DNA of 64,000 nucleotides from an uncultured Lachnospiraceae bacterium. GTDB taxonomy: Bacteria; Bacillota; Clostridia; Lachnospirales; Lachnospiraceae. Within the stretch, counting starts at the first letter, position 1. The number at the start of each line of letters is the position of its first letter. The stretch spans positions 1 through 64,000 of the forward strand of contig CALWLT010000003.1 in the NCBI GenBank assembly GCA_944381615.1. Reading direction: 5' to 3'. Both the position numbers and the translations under genes were made by a program. The notes beneath the pieces were generated by a model. It was not told where the DNA came from and ran no database searches. It was given only the letters and a program-made list of their open reading frames with translations. Below are positions 52,303 through 60,794 of the stretch, piece after piece.

Positions 52303-53634
52303 ATGAAGTCCTATCGCAAGCTGAACGGCCGGTTCCTGGCAGCGCTTCTGGCTGCCGCCGCCCTGAGCCTGACCGCCTGCGCGTCAGAGGCCGCGTCCGC
52401 CGAAAGCGGCGGCACGGATTCGCGCCAGGAGGCCCGCGGCACAGAGACGGCGCAGGAAACTGCCCCTGATGCCGATGCGGCGCAGGAAACCGTTCCTGCA
52501 GCCGTCCGCGCGGACGCAGCGCAGGCAGCCGGCCCCGTAACCGCACGCCGCACGGACGCGGCGCAGACAGCCGGCCCCGTAACCGCACGCCATGCGGACG
52601 CGGCGCAGACAACCGGCGATCCCGCCGCCCGCAGCACAGAAATGTTACCGGAGGAAGACGGCGCGGTTCTGCTCTCTTCCTCCTCCCATACGGTTCCCAC
52701 CTCCTACACGCCGTCCTCGAACGCCTATGACGGCCTGGCGGTCGCCAACGTGACGGACGCCCTCAATCTGCGGGCGGAGCCATCCACGGACTCCGAGGTC
52801 CTGGGAACCTGCTACCGGGGCGGCGGCGGCCGTATCCTGGAGCAGCGGGACGGATGGACGAAGATCCGTTCCGGCAGCCTGGAGGGCTGGCTGAAAAACG
52901 ACTATCTGGTTTTCGGACAGGATATCCGGCCGATTGCCAGCGAGCTGGGGCTCTTTGCCGCCAGAATTGCGACCCAGACCCTGAATGTGCGCGAGACGCC
53001 TTCCACGGACGCGGCCATCGTGGGCCAGGTCGCAAAGGATGAATATTATCCGGTCCTGAAGGAAGAAGACGAGTGGGCGCTGATCCAGCTTTCCGCCGAT
53101 ACGGCCGGCTATATTTCCCTGGATTATGCGCAGATCGAGATCATCCCGGGCGAGGTGGTCAGCATCGAGGCCATCGAGGCCGAGCTCGCCGCCCTGGAAG
53201 AAGCCGAAAAAGCGGCGTCCGGGCCGTCCGGCTCCTCTTCCTTCAAGCCCGCGGCTCCCTCCTACCTGATTCCCGCCTCCGAGGAGGATATCTATCTCAT
53301 GGCTTCCTGCCTGATGATGGAGGCGAACGGCACCTACGAGGGGCAGCTGGCGGTGGGCAACGTCATTGTCAACCGCGTTCAGAGCGGCCACTGGGGCGAC
53401 AGCATTTCGGACGTCATCTATGCGGCCGGCCAGTTCCCGGGCGCTACCTCCGGCCTGCTGGACAAGTACCTGGCTCAGGGACCGTCCTCCAGCGCGCTGA
53501 AGGCGACGAAAGACGCGCTCTCCGGCGTCAACCAGATTGGGGATTATCTCTACTTTACCTCCTCCAAATCTGCCAACCGCGCCGCCTATTCCGACTACAT
53601 CGAGGTCGGCGGGAACTGCTTCTACAAGCGGTAG
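52303..53634 (+). CDS. Secreted SH3-domain cell wall hydrolase (SleB domain), lipoprotein
   Basis: A 443-residue exported protein. The signal peptide ends in LTAC (Cys27), suggesting lipid anchoring. A low-complexity linker (about 28-115) has three 14-residue repeats starting DAAQ. Two bacterial SH3 domains follow (about 145-205, ALNLRAEPSTDSEVLGTCYR, and about 218-278, TLNVRETPSTDAAIVGQVAK). The C-terminal SleB/CwlJ-type hydrolase domain (about 325-443) has YLMASCLMMEANGTYEGQLA with the catalytic Glu. SH3 domains bind the wall, and the hydrolase cuts peptidoglycan. CCGGAGG precedes the ATG. It is the second SleB-domain gene in the window. Confidence 0.88.
   Translation: MKSYRKLNGRFLAALLAAAALSLTACASEAASAESGGTDSRQEARGTETAQETAPDADAAQETVPAAVRADAAQAAGPVTARRTDAAQTAGPVTARHADAAQTTGDPAARSTEMLPEEDGAVLLSSSSHTVPTSYTPSSNAYDGLAVANVTDALNLRAEPSTDSEVLGTCYRGGGGRILEQRDGWTKIRSGSLEGWLKNDYLVFGQDIRPIASELGLFAARIATQTLNVRETPSTDAAIVGQVAKDEYYPVLKEEDEWALIQLSADTAGYISLDYAQIEIIPGEVVSIEAIEAELAALEEAEKAASGPSGSSSFKPAAPSYLIPASEEDIYLMASCLMMEANGTYEGQLAVGNVIVNRVQSGHWGDSISDVIYAAGQFPGATSGLLDKYLAQGPSSSALKATKDALSGVNQIGDYLYFTSSKSANRAAYSDYIEVGGNCFYKR
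52513..52640. repeat. 42-bp in-frame tandem repeat in the lipoprotein linker
   Basis: GACGCGGCGCAG-type starts recur at 52513, 52555 and 52597, a 42-bp period encoding 14-residue repeats (DAAQTAGPVTAR). Frame-neutral, like the deoC-cdd linker repeat. Confidence 0.88.
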
Positions 53635-53639
53635 CCGCA

Positions 53640-53715
53640 TCTGATCTGCAGGCGTTTGATTTGCAGGCATCGGATCCACAGACATTAATCCACGGGTGTT
53701 AATCCACAGGCATGT
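53640..53715. repeat. 15-bp degenerate tandem repeat after the lipoprotein gene
   Basis: Five units of the type GATCTGCAGGCGTTT follow the stop codon (CTGCAGGC, TTGCAGGC, CCACAGAC, CCACGGGT, CCACAGGC cores). No coding potential is seen. Confidence 0.6.
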
Positions 53716-53728
53716 AACCCGCGCAGTG

Positions 53729-53782
53729 CAGCGCGCGTCCGGGCCTCCTGCCAGAGGCAGGGGCCGGACGCGCTGTTTTTTT
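53729..53782 (+). terminator. Terminator of the SH3/SleB lipoprotein gene
   Basis: A long stem with CAGCGCG and CGCGCTG ends and TCCGGGCCT/AGGGGCCGGA inside is closed by a CCTGCCAGAGGC loop and followed by seven T. Confidence 0.9.
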
Positions 53783-53825
53783 GCCGTTCTTTTCTTTTTT
53801 GCTTTTCACTTCTCTGCTTTCTTCC

Positions 53826-53905
53826 GGCCGCTTCTCCCCACTGCTGTTTTCTCTCCGCTGCTGCTTTTTCCCCGCTGCTGTTTTCTCCGCTACCGCTTTC
53901 TCCCG
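53826..53905. repeat. Short tandem repeat starting at the 3' end of speB
   Basis: Four imperfect units of about 19 bp (CCGCTGCTGTTTTCTC type) end in a copy that contains the speB stop codon (53890) and last codons. Confidence 0.65.
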
Positions 53906-54759
53906 GCGATCGCAAGGAGCATCTCTCTTACCAGCTTGCAGGCCGCGGCCGTCGAGGCCCCCGTGGCATCCAGCATGGGCGCCAGCTCGTTCACGTCGCA
54001 GCCCACGATGCGGGCGCGCTCCCCGAGATACGTAACCGCCCGGCGCAGCTCATCGAAGCTCACGCCGCCCGGCTCCGGCGTCCCCGTGCCGGGAAAGACG
54101 GACGGATCCAGCACATCCAGATCGACCGTCACATAGACCGGTTTTTCGCCGATCGCCCGCACCGTCTCTTCCAGCGCGTCCATATCCACGAAAAACGGAT
54201 GCGTCTTCACATGATCCCGGCCCCAGCGCCATTCCTCCCGATCGCCCGAGCGAATCCCGAACTGCGTGATCCGCCCGTCTCCCAGAAGCTCCCAGCAGCG
54301 CCGGATCACACAGGCGTGAGACAGCGGCGTTCCCAGGTATTCCTCCCGCAGATCCGTGTGCGCGTCAAAATGAATCAGACGCAGATCCGGGTATCTGCGG
54401 GCCAGCGCCCGCACCGGAGCCAGCGTGACCAGATGCTCGCCGCCCAGCAGAAACGGGATTTTCCCGTCGTCCGCAATCTGCCCGGCCCGCGCCTCCAGAT
54501 CGGCGAGCGCCAGCTTCGGATCGCCGAAACACAGCTCCTGATCGCCGGCGTCAAAAATCCGGTAATCGCTCAGGTCCCGATCCTGATACGGAGAATAATT
54601 CTCCAGCCCCCAGGATTCCGAGCGGATCGCCCGCGGGCCAAAGCGCGCTCCCGGACGGAACGAGGTCGTCGAGTCAAAGGGCGCCCCGTAAAGAACGATC
54701 TCCGCCTCTTCATAAGCGGCCTCACAGGCCAGAAACGTCTCGATATTCGGTTGCAGCAT
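53890..54759 (-). CDS. speB: Agmatinase (ureohydrolase family)
   Basis: A 289-residue ureohydrolase. The binuclear manganese ligands are in FLLGGEHLVTLAPV (His, about residues 100-113), LIHFDAHTDLREEY (DAHTD, about 127-140) and VYVTVDLDVLDPSVFPGTGT (DxD, about 205-224). The family's SFDSTTSFRPGARFGPRAIR-like segment is at about 29-46. It hydrolyses agmatine to putrescine and urea. Last gene of the speD-speA-speE-speB operon. It completes the arginine-to-putrescine route. Confidence 0.94.
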   Translation of the reverse strand: MLQPNIETFLACEAAYEEAEIVLYGAPFDSTTSFRPGARFGPRAIRSESWGLENYSPYQDRDLSDYRIFDAGDQELCFGDPKLALADLEARAGQIADDGKIPFLLGGEHLVTLAPVRALARRYPDLRLIHFDAHTDLREEYLGTPLSHACVIRRCWELLGDGRITQFGIRSGDREEWRWGRDHVKTHPFFVDMDALEETVRAIGEKPVYVTVDLDVLDPSVFPGTGTPEPGGVSFDELRRAVTYLGERARIVGCDVNELAPMLDATGASTAAACKLVREMLLAIAGRKR

Positions 54760-54792
54760 CGTCTCTTCCCTTCCTTTCCCGCCTGCAGCGGC

Positions 54793-55653
54793 TTATTCCC
54801 CGCCCTCCACGGCCTCCAGCATCCTCTCCACATAGGCCGGCAGGTAAAACGCCCCCTTGTGCAGCGTGGTCGTATAATAGCGGCAGGATATCCCCCGCAT
54901 GTTCCACTTCGTCTCATTGAGATCCTTTAACGGATGGTACTTTTTGGAGGCGAAGCCAAACAGCCAGTGCCCCGACGGATACGTGGGAATATGCGCCTGA
55001 TAGACGCGGCTGATGGGAAACGACTCCACAATCCGCTTGTGGGCCCGCCTGCAGGCCTCCGCGTCCTCGTCGTAGAACGGGCTCTCATGCTGATTGACCA
55101 TGATCCCGTCCTTCTTAAGCGCCTTGAAACAGTTTCCGTAAAATTCCCGTGTAAACAGGCCCTCGCCCGGCCCGAAGGGATCGGTGGAATCCACGATAAT
55201 CAGATCGTACTGATTCTCGCAGGACCGGATAAATTTAAGCCCGTCCTCATAATGGATCGTCAGCCGCTCGTCGTCCAGACGGCAGGCCGTCCGCGGAAGG
55301 TACTGCCGGCAGACCTCAACCACCAGCGGATCGATCTCCACCATATCAATGTGCTCGATGTCCGTATAGCGCGTCAGCTCCCGGATCACGCCCCCGTCCC
55401 CGGCGCCGATGACCAGGACCTGACGGACCGCCGGATGCACGGCCATCGGCACATGGGTTATCATCTCATGGTAAATAAATTCGTCCTTCTCGGTCAGCAT
55501 CATGTAGCCGTCCAGCGTGAGAAACCGGCCGAATTCCGGCGAATCGAACACATCGATGCGCTGAAATTCGCTCTTTCCGCTGTAGATCTGACGGTCCACC
55601 CGAATGGAAATCTTCACATTCGGCGTATGGTTCTCAGAAAACCAGAAATTCAT
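54793..55653 (-). CDS. speE: Spermidine synthase (aminopropyltransferase)
   Basis: A 286-residue SpeE. It has the beta-strand N-domain (VKISIRVDRQIYSGKSEFQR), LTLDGYMMLTEKDEFIYHEM (about residues 53-72), the decarboxy-SAM loop VLVIGAGDGGVIRELTRY (about 87-104), MVEIDPLVVEV, and the catalytic Asp in DLIIVDSTDPFGPGEGLF (about 159-176). It transfers an aminopropyl group from decarboxylated SAM to putrescine. The start at 55653 uses an AGGAGAG site. An earlier frame of 13 residues is mostly Arg/Glu and overlaps speA. Confidence 0.95.
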   Translation of the reverse strand: MNFWFSENHTPNVKISIRVDRQIYSGKSEFQRIDVFDSPEFGRFLTLDGYMMLTEKDEFIYHEMITHVPMAVHPAVRQVLVIGAGDGGVIRELTRYTDIEHIDMVEIDPLVVEVCRQYLPRTACRLDDERLTIHYEDGLKFIRSCENQYDLIIVDSTDPFGPGEGLFTREFYGNCFKALKKDGIMVNQHESPFYDEDAEACRRAHKRIVESFPISRVYQAHIPTYPSGHWLFGFASKKYHPLKDLNETKWNMRGISCRYYTTTLHKGAFYLPAYVERMLEAVEGGE

Positions 55654-55688
55654 CCTCTCTCTCCTCTTTTCCTCTTCCCGGCGCTCTG

Positions 55689-57167
55689 TCATCGTTTCAG
55701 CACGTTCAGCCGCTCAATCGCCGGATCCTCCGGCCCCGTCATCGAGCAGCCCTTTTCCTTGGCATAAAGAATGTATTCAATCAGTTCGTCCGTAACCTGC
55801 TCGCCCGGCGACAGGATCGGGATCCCCGGCGGATAGCACATCAGGAATTCACTGCAGACCCGGCCGGCCGTCTCCTTTAAGGGGAGCGCCTCCTTGGGCG
55901 CATAGAACGCCTCCTGCGGCGAGCAGACCACGACGGGCGCGATATAGTCAAAATCCATCAGCCGCTCCCTGCCGCGGCCGAACCGGCGCCGGATCTCCGA
56001 CAGGGAGCTGACCAGGCGCTCCACGTCCCGCTGCCGGTCGCCGATGGAGAGATACGCCAGGATATTTCCCAGATCGCCGAATTCCACCTGGATGTCGTAT
56101 TCGTCCCGCAGCAGATCGTAGACCTCGATCCCCGCCAGCCCGATCTCCCGCGTATGGACGGAAAGCTTGGTCACATCAAAATCATAGATACTGTCGCCGT
56201 TGACCAGCTCTCTGGAATAGGCATAGTAGCCGCCGATGCGGTTGATCTCCTCCCTCGCATACTCCGCCATCTCCACCACGCGGGCAAACGTCTCCCGCCC
56301 CCGGAGCGCGAGATTGCGCCGGGAAATATCGAGGCTGGAAAGCAGCAGGTAGGAAGCGCTCGTCGTCTGCGTCAGATTGATAATCTGGCGCACATACCCG
56401 GGCGACAGGGCCCCGCCGATAAGAAGGATCGAGCTCTGCGTGAGGCTGCCGCCCGATTTGTGCATGGACACCGCCGCCATGTCCGCCCCCGCCGCCATGG
56501 CGGAAACGGGAAGCCGGTCCCCGAAATAAAAATGCGTCCCGTGGGCCTCGTCCACCAGGCAGAGCATCCCGTGCTCGTGCGCCAGCTTCACGATCGAGCG
56601 CAGATCCGAACAGATCCCGTAGTACGTCGGGTTGTTGACGAACACCGCCTTCGCGTCGGGATTTTCCTCGATCGCCCGCCGCACGTCCTCCACCCGCATT
56701 CCCAGCGGGATCCCCAGCTCCCGGTCGCTGGCGGGATTGACGTAAACCGGGACGGCCCCGCACAGCACCAGCGCGCCCATCACGCTGCGGTGGACGTTGC
56801 GCGGCAGGATGATCTTCTCCCCGCGCCCGGCCGCCGAGAGCACCATGCTCTGCACGGCCGACGTCGTCCCGCCGACCATCAGAAACGCGTGCGCCGCCCC
56901 GAACGCCTCCGCCGCCAGCCGTTCCGCGTCGGCGATGACGGAAACCGGATGGCAGAGGTTGTCCAGCGGCTTCATGGAATTGACGTCCATCCGCATGCAC
57001 GTCTCCCCCAGAAGGGCCGTCAGCTCCGGGTTGCCGCGCCCCCGCTTGTGGCCGGGCACGTCAAACGGCACCACCCGCATCTTCTCAAACCGCTCCAGCG
57101 CCTCATAGATCGGCGCCCGCTCCTGCGAAAGCCCGCCGGCCTGCGCCCTGTTCCTCTCCTGATTCAT
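55689..57167 (-). CDS. speA: Arginine decarboxylase, Orn/Lys/Arg decarboxylase family (SpeA, fold I)
   Basis: A 492-residue PLP decarboxylase of the aspartate-aminotransferase fold. It has VPFDVPGHKRGRGNPEL (about residues 33-49), the PLP-site LVDEAHGTHFYFGDRLPVSA (about 208-227), the Schiff-base Lys in VSMHKSGGSLTQSS (about 236-249), and the C-terminal YPPGIPILSPGE motif (about 450-461). Downstream speB (agmatinase) makes arginine the likely substrate. Family members can prefer lysine or ornithine. It yields agmatine as the first step of putrescine synthesis. Confidence 0.9.
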   Translation of the reverse strand: MNQERNRAQAGGLSQERAPIYEALERFEKMRVVPFDVPGHKRGRGNPELTALLGETCMRMDVNSMKPLDNLCHPVSVIADAERLAAEAFGAAHAFLMVGGTTSAVQSMVLSAAGRGEKIILPRNVHRSVMGALVLCGAVPVYVNPASDRELGIPLGMRVEDVRRAIEENPDAKAVFVNNPTYYGICSDLRSIVKLAHEHGMLCLVDEAHGTHFYFGDRLPVSAMAAGADMAAVSMHKSGGSLTQSSILLIGGALSPGYVRQIINLTQTTSASYLLLSSLDISRRNLALRGRETFARVVEMAEYAREEINRIGGYYAYSRELVNGDSIYDFDVTKLSVHTREIGLAGIEVYDLLRDEYDIQVEFGDLGNILAYLSIGDRQRDVERLVSSLSEIRRRFGRGRERLMDFDYIAPVVVCSPQEAFYAPKEALPLKETAGRVCSEFLMCYPPGIPILSPGEQVTDELIEYILYAKEKGCSMTGPEDPAIERLNVLKR

Positions 57168-57210
57168 CCGTCTGATCCTCCCGTTTCACGCTGTTTTCCG
57201 CCCGCGCCTT

Positions 57211-57327
57211 CAGAATCCGTTTACGCCCCGGAACACATGTTGCGTCCCAGAATCCGTTTTACGCCCCCGGAACACATGTTGCATTCTCAAAATCCGTTTA
57301 CGCCCCGGGACACATGCCGCACTCTCA
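57211..57327. repeat. 37-40 bp tandem repeat between speD and speA
   Basis: Three units of the form AGAATCCGTTTACGCCCCGG followed by AACACATGTTGC start at 57211, 57248 and 57288. The last runs into the stop of speD, whose final codons (GAACACATTCCGC on the plus strand) resemble the unit. Confidence 0.75.
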
Positions 57328-58092
57328 GAACACATTCCGCCCGCTAAAGATCTCGATCATCTCCCGCCGCAGGCTGTCCATGATATTGAGCCTCGTGCGG
57401 GGCGGCAGCTCGTACACGTCCGTTTTAAAAAGATAATTCTGCAGATCGATGTCCTTGACCATCATCTTCGTATGGAACAGATTGGCCTCGTACACATTGA
57501 TGTCCACCACATCGTAGCGCTGCAGCGTCTCCTCGGCGATGTAATCCTGGATGGAGCGGATGCGGTGGTCCATGAACAGCTTTTTGCCGTCCATGTCGCG
57601 CGTAAAGCCGCGCACGCGGTAATCCATGGTAATAATATCCGAATCAAACGACCCGATCAGGTAATCCAGCGTGGAGAGCGGCGTGATGGCCCCGCAGGTC
57701 GCCACGTCGATGTCCACGCGGAAGGTCGCCAGGCACGTCTCGGGATGGTACTCCGGATACGTGTGCACCGTCACATGGCTCTTGTCCAGGTGCGCCACCT
57801 TCGTCTCCCCGCGCACGGGGATCATCGACTCCTCGGCGATCAGGATCGTTACCGACGCCCCCTGCGGCTCGTAATCCTGCTGGGAAATATTGAGCACCTT
57901 CGCCCCGATCATATCCGTCAGCGTCGTCAGGATCCCCGTCAGGCGCTCGGAGTTGTACTGCTGATCGATATAGGCGATATAATCCTTTTGTTCCCGCGGC
58001 GTCTTCGCGTAACAGACGTCGTAGATGTTAAAGCTGAGCGCTTTGGTCAGATTATTAAATCCGTACAGTTTCAGTTTCTGGTTCTGTTCCAT
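57325..58092 (-). CDS. speD: S-adenosylmethionine decarboxylase proenzyme (class 1A-like)
   Basis: A 255-residue SpeD of the longer E. coli-like type. The self-cleavage site lies in [20 protein letters not shown] (about residues 98-117), where the Ser becomes the pyruvoyl group. The catalytic Cys/His elements lie in [20 protein letters not shown] (about 124-143). It makes decarboxylated SAM, the aminopropyl donor for speE. First gene of the polyamine operon, preceded by a leader of about 440 nt with an intrinsic terminator. Confidence 0.95.
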   Translation of the reverse strand: MEQNQKLKLYGFNNLTKALSFNIYDVCYAKTPREQKDYIAYIDQQYNSERLTGILTTLTDMIGAKVLNISQQDYEPQGASVTILIAEESMIPVRGETKVAHLDKSHVTVHTYPEYHPETCLATFRVDIDVATCGAITPLSTLDYLIGSFDSDIITMDYRVRGFTRDMDGKKLFMDHRIRSIQDYIAEETLQRYDVVDINVYEANLFHTKMMVKDIDLQNYLFKTDVYELPPRTRLNIMDSLRREMIEIFSGRNVF

Positions 58093-58536
58093 CGCCGTCC
58101 CCTCCCGTCTCTCGCGTCCCTAACCGGACTTTCGCCCCGCGCACCCGGATCCGGCAATCAAAAAAGCGCGGGCGGCATGTCCTCACACCACTCGCGCAGC
58201 TTCTCATTCCCCCCGGCCTTCCGGAAAAGCCTCCTTCCCCCGTCAGGGGCGGAACCTCTCCCGGCTCTCTGCCGGAAAACCATGATAATTTCAGAGTCTA
58301 TATAGCCAAACGGACCGGACCGCCTTGCGCGGACGTCACTAACTTTTACCACTCTTATTGACCGTTTCACAAGTTGATGTGCCTGACGCACCGGTTGTAA
58401 AGTAACCAACTTATAAAATTCGAGCGTTTCGCTCCATCAATAGGGCAGCTCGCGCTGCCGGTCGGCATCTGACCTGGCTGTCCGCATGGCCTCTTCCCGC
58501 CTGTGGGCGGGTGGTCTGAAATATCAAAACTATTTC
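58093..58536 (-). ncRNA. Long structured 5' leader of speD, candidate regulatory RNA
   Basis: A strong promoter (58543-58571) starts a transcript that runs about 440 nt before speD. On the minus strand it contains many hairpins: CCCGCC-CACA-GGCGGG, GGCAG-CGCGAG-CTGCC, GAGCG-AAA-CGCTC, GGTT-ACTTTAC-AACC and GTGC-GTCAG-GCAC. It ends with an intrinsic terminator at 58160-58197. No ORF in it is convincing. It does not match a riboswitch class I can recall (SAM-I, SAM-II, guanidine and c-di-GMP cores are absent). The middle part (about 58300-58440) could alternatively be a dispersed repeat. Confidence 0.55.
58160..58197 (-). terminator. Intrinsic terminator in the speD leader (attenuator candidate)
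   Basis: GCGCGAGTGG and CCGCCCGCGC pair (nine pairs, one mismatch) around a 12-nt loop, followed by six T. It lies about 70 nt upstream of the speD ATG, so readthrough would be required for polyamine operon expression from the upstream promoter. Confidence 0.75.
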
Positions 58537-58542
58537 GCTGTT

Positions 58543-58571
58543 ATCATACATTTTTTGAGACAAAATGTCAA
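58543..58571 (-). promoter_or_regulatory. speD leader promoter
   Basis: Minus-strand TTGACA (58566-58571), a 17-bp spacer, and TATGAT (58543-58548). The -35 overlaps the stop codon of the radical SAM gene. Confidence 0.78.
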
Positions 58572-59989
58572 GTCCGCCCGGCATTCTTTGCCCGCGGCGC
58601 GGCATATTTTGCCGCCGCCTCTCCGGCCGCCTGACGGATGCGCTCTGCGTAGCCCTTTTTCCACAGCAGGCACATGATGCGGTCGCAGCCCATCAGATCG
58701 TGGCTGCCGTACAGAAGGGCCGTCGCCCGGCAGCCGCCGCCGCAGCGGTAGCGGTATTCGCAGGCCGCGCACTCCGCATTTGCCGCCAGCAGATCCCGTA
58801 CCCGCCGGCCGACAAAATCCATATAGAAGCTGTCGCTCAACCCCCGCGAGAGGCCGATCTCCCGGATCAGCGGGAAACGCTCCTGCTGCGGGCTCGACGT
58901 CATCGGCATGCAGGGCAGAAGCCGCCCCTCGGGCGTGACGTAGCAGGACATACGCGCGTTGCTGCACAGGTGGCAGTCCAGGCAGCTCTCTGTCCCGTCG
59001 TAAAATTCCGCAATCACATGCCAGGATCCGTCCCGCTTCAGCACGATCGCGTTGGCCAGCACCAGATCCATGGGACATCCGGCTTTAAAATATTCCGGAA
59101 TGTAGCGGATCATCGCCTCCAGGTATTCTTCATCCGTGAGCGCGTTCCCCTCGCTGCTTTGCCGCCACAGCTTCGTCATGGCGACGTTGGACGCCTTCAC
59201 GTGCGTCACGCCCGCCCGGCCAAGCGCCGCGATCGTCTGCGGCAGGCAGTCCTGATTGCCCCGGTGGATACAGAGCTCCGCGTCCGTTTTAAGCCCCCGG
59301 TCCCGGCAGAGCGCGAGCGCGCGAAGCGCGGCCTCTTCCGCTCCCTCTACGCCGCGCATCCAGTCGTGCCAGCCGACCCCGTCGAAGCTCATGGAGATCC
59401 CCGGCCGCATCCCCCGGCTTTCCAGCTCATCGAGCACACTTTCATTGAGAAGCCAGCCGTTCGTGTAAATCTTGCCGACGACCATCCCATGCGAGCGGAT
59501 GCGGTCCACCAGCTGCCAGAAATCCCTGCGCACCAGCGGCTCGCCTCCGGTCAGATTGACCCGCAGCACGCCGCAGGCCGCCATCTCGTCGATCAGAGCC
59601 AGCGCCTCCTCGGTGGAAAGCTCCCCCAGCGCCCCCTCGGGCGCATCCATGAAGCAGTGCCGGCAGCGGAAATTGCAGCGCCCGGTTACTGACCAGAATA
59701 CGTGATCCACATAGCGGTTCTTATAATAGCGGTACGCCTGATCCGCCCCGATGGGATCGGGCGTCCTTCGCCGTTCAGTCCAGCCCTCTTTTTCGCACTG
59801 CGAAAGCGCGGCAGAAAGCCGCTTATCCAGCCTCTCTTCAGAAAGCTCTGTCTCGCCGTCGCACAGCAAAAGCGCCTGGAATACCTCCCGCGAAAGCGCC
59901 TTTACCGCGTTGTCCGGCCGCCTGACCAGGGCGCAGGAAAATTTTTCCCATCCCCGCAGCGCATACTCCGGTTTTAATCTGTAAAACAT
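58568..59989 (-). CDS. Radical SAM/SPASM peptide maturase
   Basis: A 473-residue radical SAM enzyme. An N-terminal winged/PqqD-like region (about 1-85, RPDNAVKALSREVFQALLLC) leads into the [4Fe-4S] motif CNFRCRHC (Cys105, 109, 112). The barrel includes LTGGEPLVRRDF (about 155-166). A SPASM domain follows with many Cys (CLDCHLCSNARMSC, CAACEYRYRCGGGC, CDRIMC; about 345-455) for auxiliary clusters. Such enzymes install thioether or carbon-carbon crosslinks in RiPP precursors. A candidate precursor gene lies 167 nt upstream. The start at 59989 is chosen because a longer frame is Arg-rich and begins inside the gap. Confidence 0.92.
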   Translation of the reverse strand: MFYRLKPEYALRGWEKFSCALVRRPDNAVKALSREVFQALLLCDGETELSEERLDKRLSAALSQCEKEGWTERRRTPDPIGADQAYRYYKNRYVDHVFWSVTGRCNFRCRHCFMDAPEGALGELSTEEALALIDEMAACGVLRVNLTGGEPLVRRDFWQLVDRIRSHGMVVGKIYTNGWLLNESVLDELESRGMRPGISMSFDGVGWHDWMRGVEGAEEAALRALALCRDRGLKTDAELCIHRGNQDCLPQTIAALGRAGVTHVKASNVAMTKLWRQSSEGNALTDEEYLEAMIRYIPEYFKAGCPMDLVLANAIVLKRDGSWHVIAEFYDGTESCLDCHLCSNARMSCYVTPEGRLLPCMPMTSSPQQERFPLIREIGLSRGLSDSFYMDFVGRRVRDLLAANAECAACEYRYRCGGGCRATALLYGSHDLMGCDRIMCLLWKKGYAERIRQAAGEAAAKYAAPRAKNAGRT

Positions 59990-60156
59990 CTCGCCCGTTT
60001 CCCTTCCTTCCCATCGTTTCCCCGGTAAAAAAGCAGGGAGCCGCCGGAAAAAGGACGGCCGTTTTCTGCGCGAAAACGCCATTCTTCCCGGCGGCCCCGC
60101 CGCTTCCGTTTCCTGTCCGGCGCTCCGCCGCGCGGCCCGCCGGACAGAGCGCCCCG

Positions 60157-60318
60157 TTATTCGGTCAGTCCGAAGTGGCAGCCTACTCCGTTCTGGTTGG
60201 ACCAGGTCACGCAGCCACCGCCGCCGCTCGTAGAAATCACATCGCTGTTGTCAAACCGGATGACCTCCGCAGACGCCTTCTCATAGGAAAGCTTCTTCGT
60301 GTTCTTCTCTTCTCTCAT
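60157..60318 (-). CDS. Candidate RiPP precursor peptide
   Basis: A 53-residue peptide with a very strong AAAGGAGG ribosome-binding site. The leader (about residues 1-31) is charged and contains LSYEKASAEVIRFDNSDVI, the EVIxFDxxDVI-type pattern of Clostridia peptide leaders. STSGGGG then marks a likely cleavage region. The core, CVTWSNQNGVGCHFGLTE, has two Cys and a Trp-Ser-Asn triad. The Cys residues could carry thioether (sactipeptide/ranthipeptide) links. Trp-Ser-Asn is also the shape of the W-x-N site used by cyclophane-forming radical SAM enzymes. It overlaps the peptidase gene as ATGA and precedes the radical SAM gene. Product class is inferred. Confidence 0.8.
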   Translation of the reverse strand: MREEKNTKKLSYEKASAEVIRFDNSDVISTSGGGGCVTWSNQNGVGCHFGLTE

Positions 60319-60794
60319 CTTCTCTCACCTCCTTTCGCGTCGCCCTCTGCCCCGGCATTCCGGGGCAGGATCCCGAGCTTCTTTCCAATCCGGCCGGGCA
60401 GCGTGCGAAGCCGCAGCTTTCGCTCCCGGCGCTTTACCTTTTTTACGTAATCCCGGTACTCCCCGCTCCCGCAGGAAATGAACCGGTCGGATGCCCCCTC
60501 GTAGTAGCCGGTCATCACGCCGATGACCCAGTCCTTCGGCACTTTCTCCCACCAGACGCGGTTATCGCCGCGGATCAGGTAGGCGTCCCGCCGCACCTGC
60601 ACGATGCGGTGCAGGACGTATTCCCCCGACGGACGCCTATACAGCGCCACGTCGAACCGCTTCAGGGGGCCTTTGGCCGCCGCGATGGCAACGGTACTCT
60701 GCCTGTGATGCAGGAGCGGCTCCATGCTGTCGCCCTCTGTGCGGAACAGGCCGCAGCCGTGCAGAGCCAGCTCCTGCTCAATCGTCCGGTACAT
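60315..60794 (-). CDS. S24/S26-family peptidase of the RiPP cassette
   Basis: A 159-residue soluble protein with the S24/S26 serine-protease core. The nucleophile Ser is in FRTEGDSMEPLLHHR (about residues 18-32). DVALYRRPSGEYVLHRIV (about 49-66) covers the second catalytic region. AYLIRGDNRVWWEKVP (about 72-87) is the typical RGDN block. No transmembrane helix is evident, unlike type I signal peptidases. The start (60794) lies inside the PqqD-like gene, 17 nt before that gene ends. It is the obvious candidate for leader removal, though this is inference. Confidence 0.8.
   Translation of the reverse strand: MYRTIEQELALHGCGLFRTEGDSMEPLLHHRQSTVAIAAAKGPLKRFDVALYRRPSGEYVLHRIVQVRRDAYLIRGDNRVWWEKVPKDWVIGVMTGYYEGASDRFISCGSGEYRDYVKKVKRRERKLRLRTLPGRIGKKLGILPRNAGAEGDAKGGERR

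Noticed and set aside
58158..58409. An 83-codon minus-strand ORF in the speD leader
   Set aside because: It crosses several hairpins and the terminator and has an Arg-rich, domain-free product. Structured RNA explains the segment better.
58411..58605. A 64-codon ORF overlapping the speD promoter
   Set aside because: It spans the promoter and the end of the radical SAM gene and has no supporting signal.
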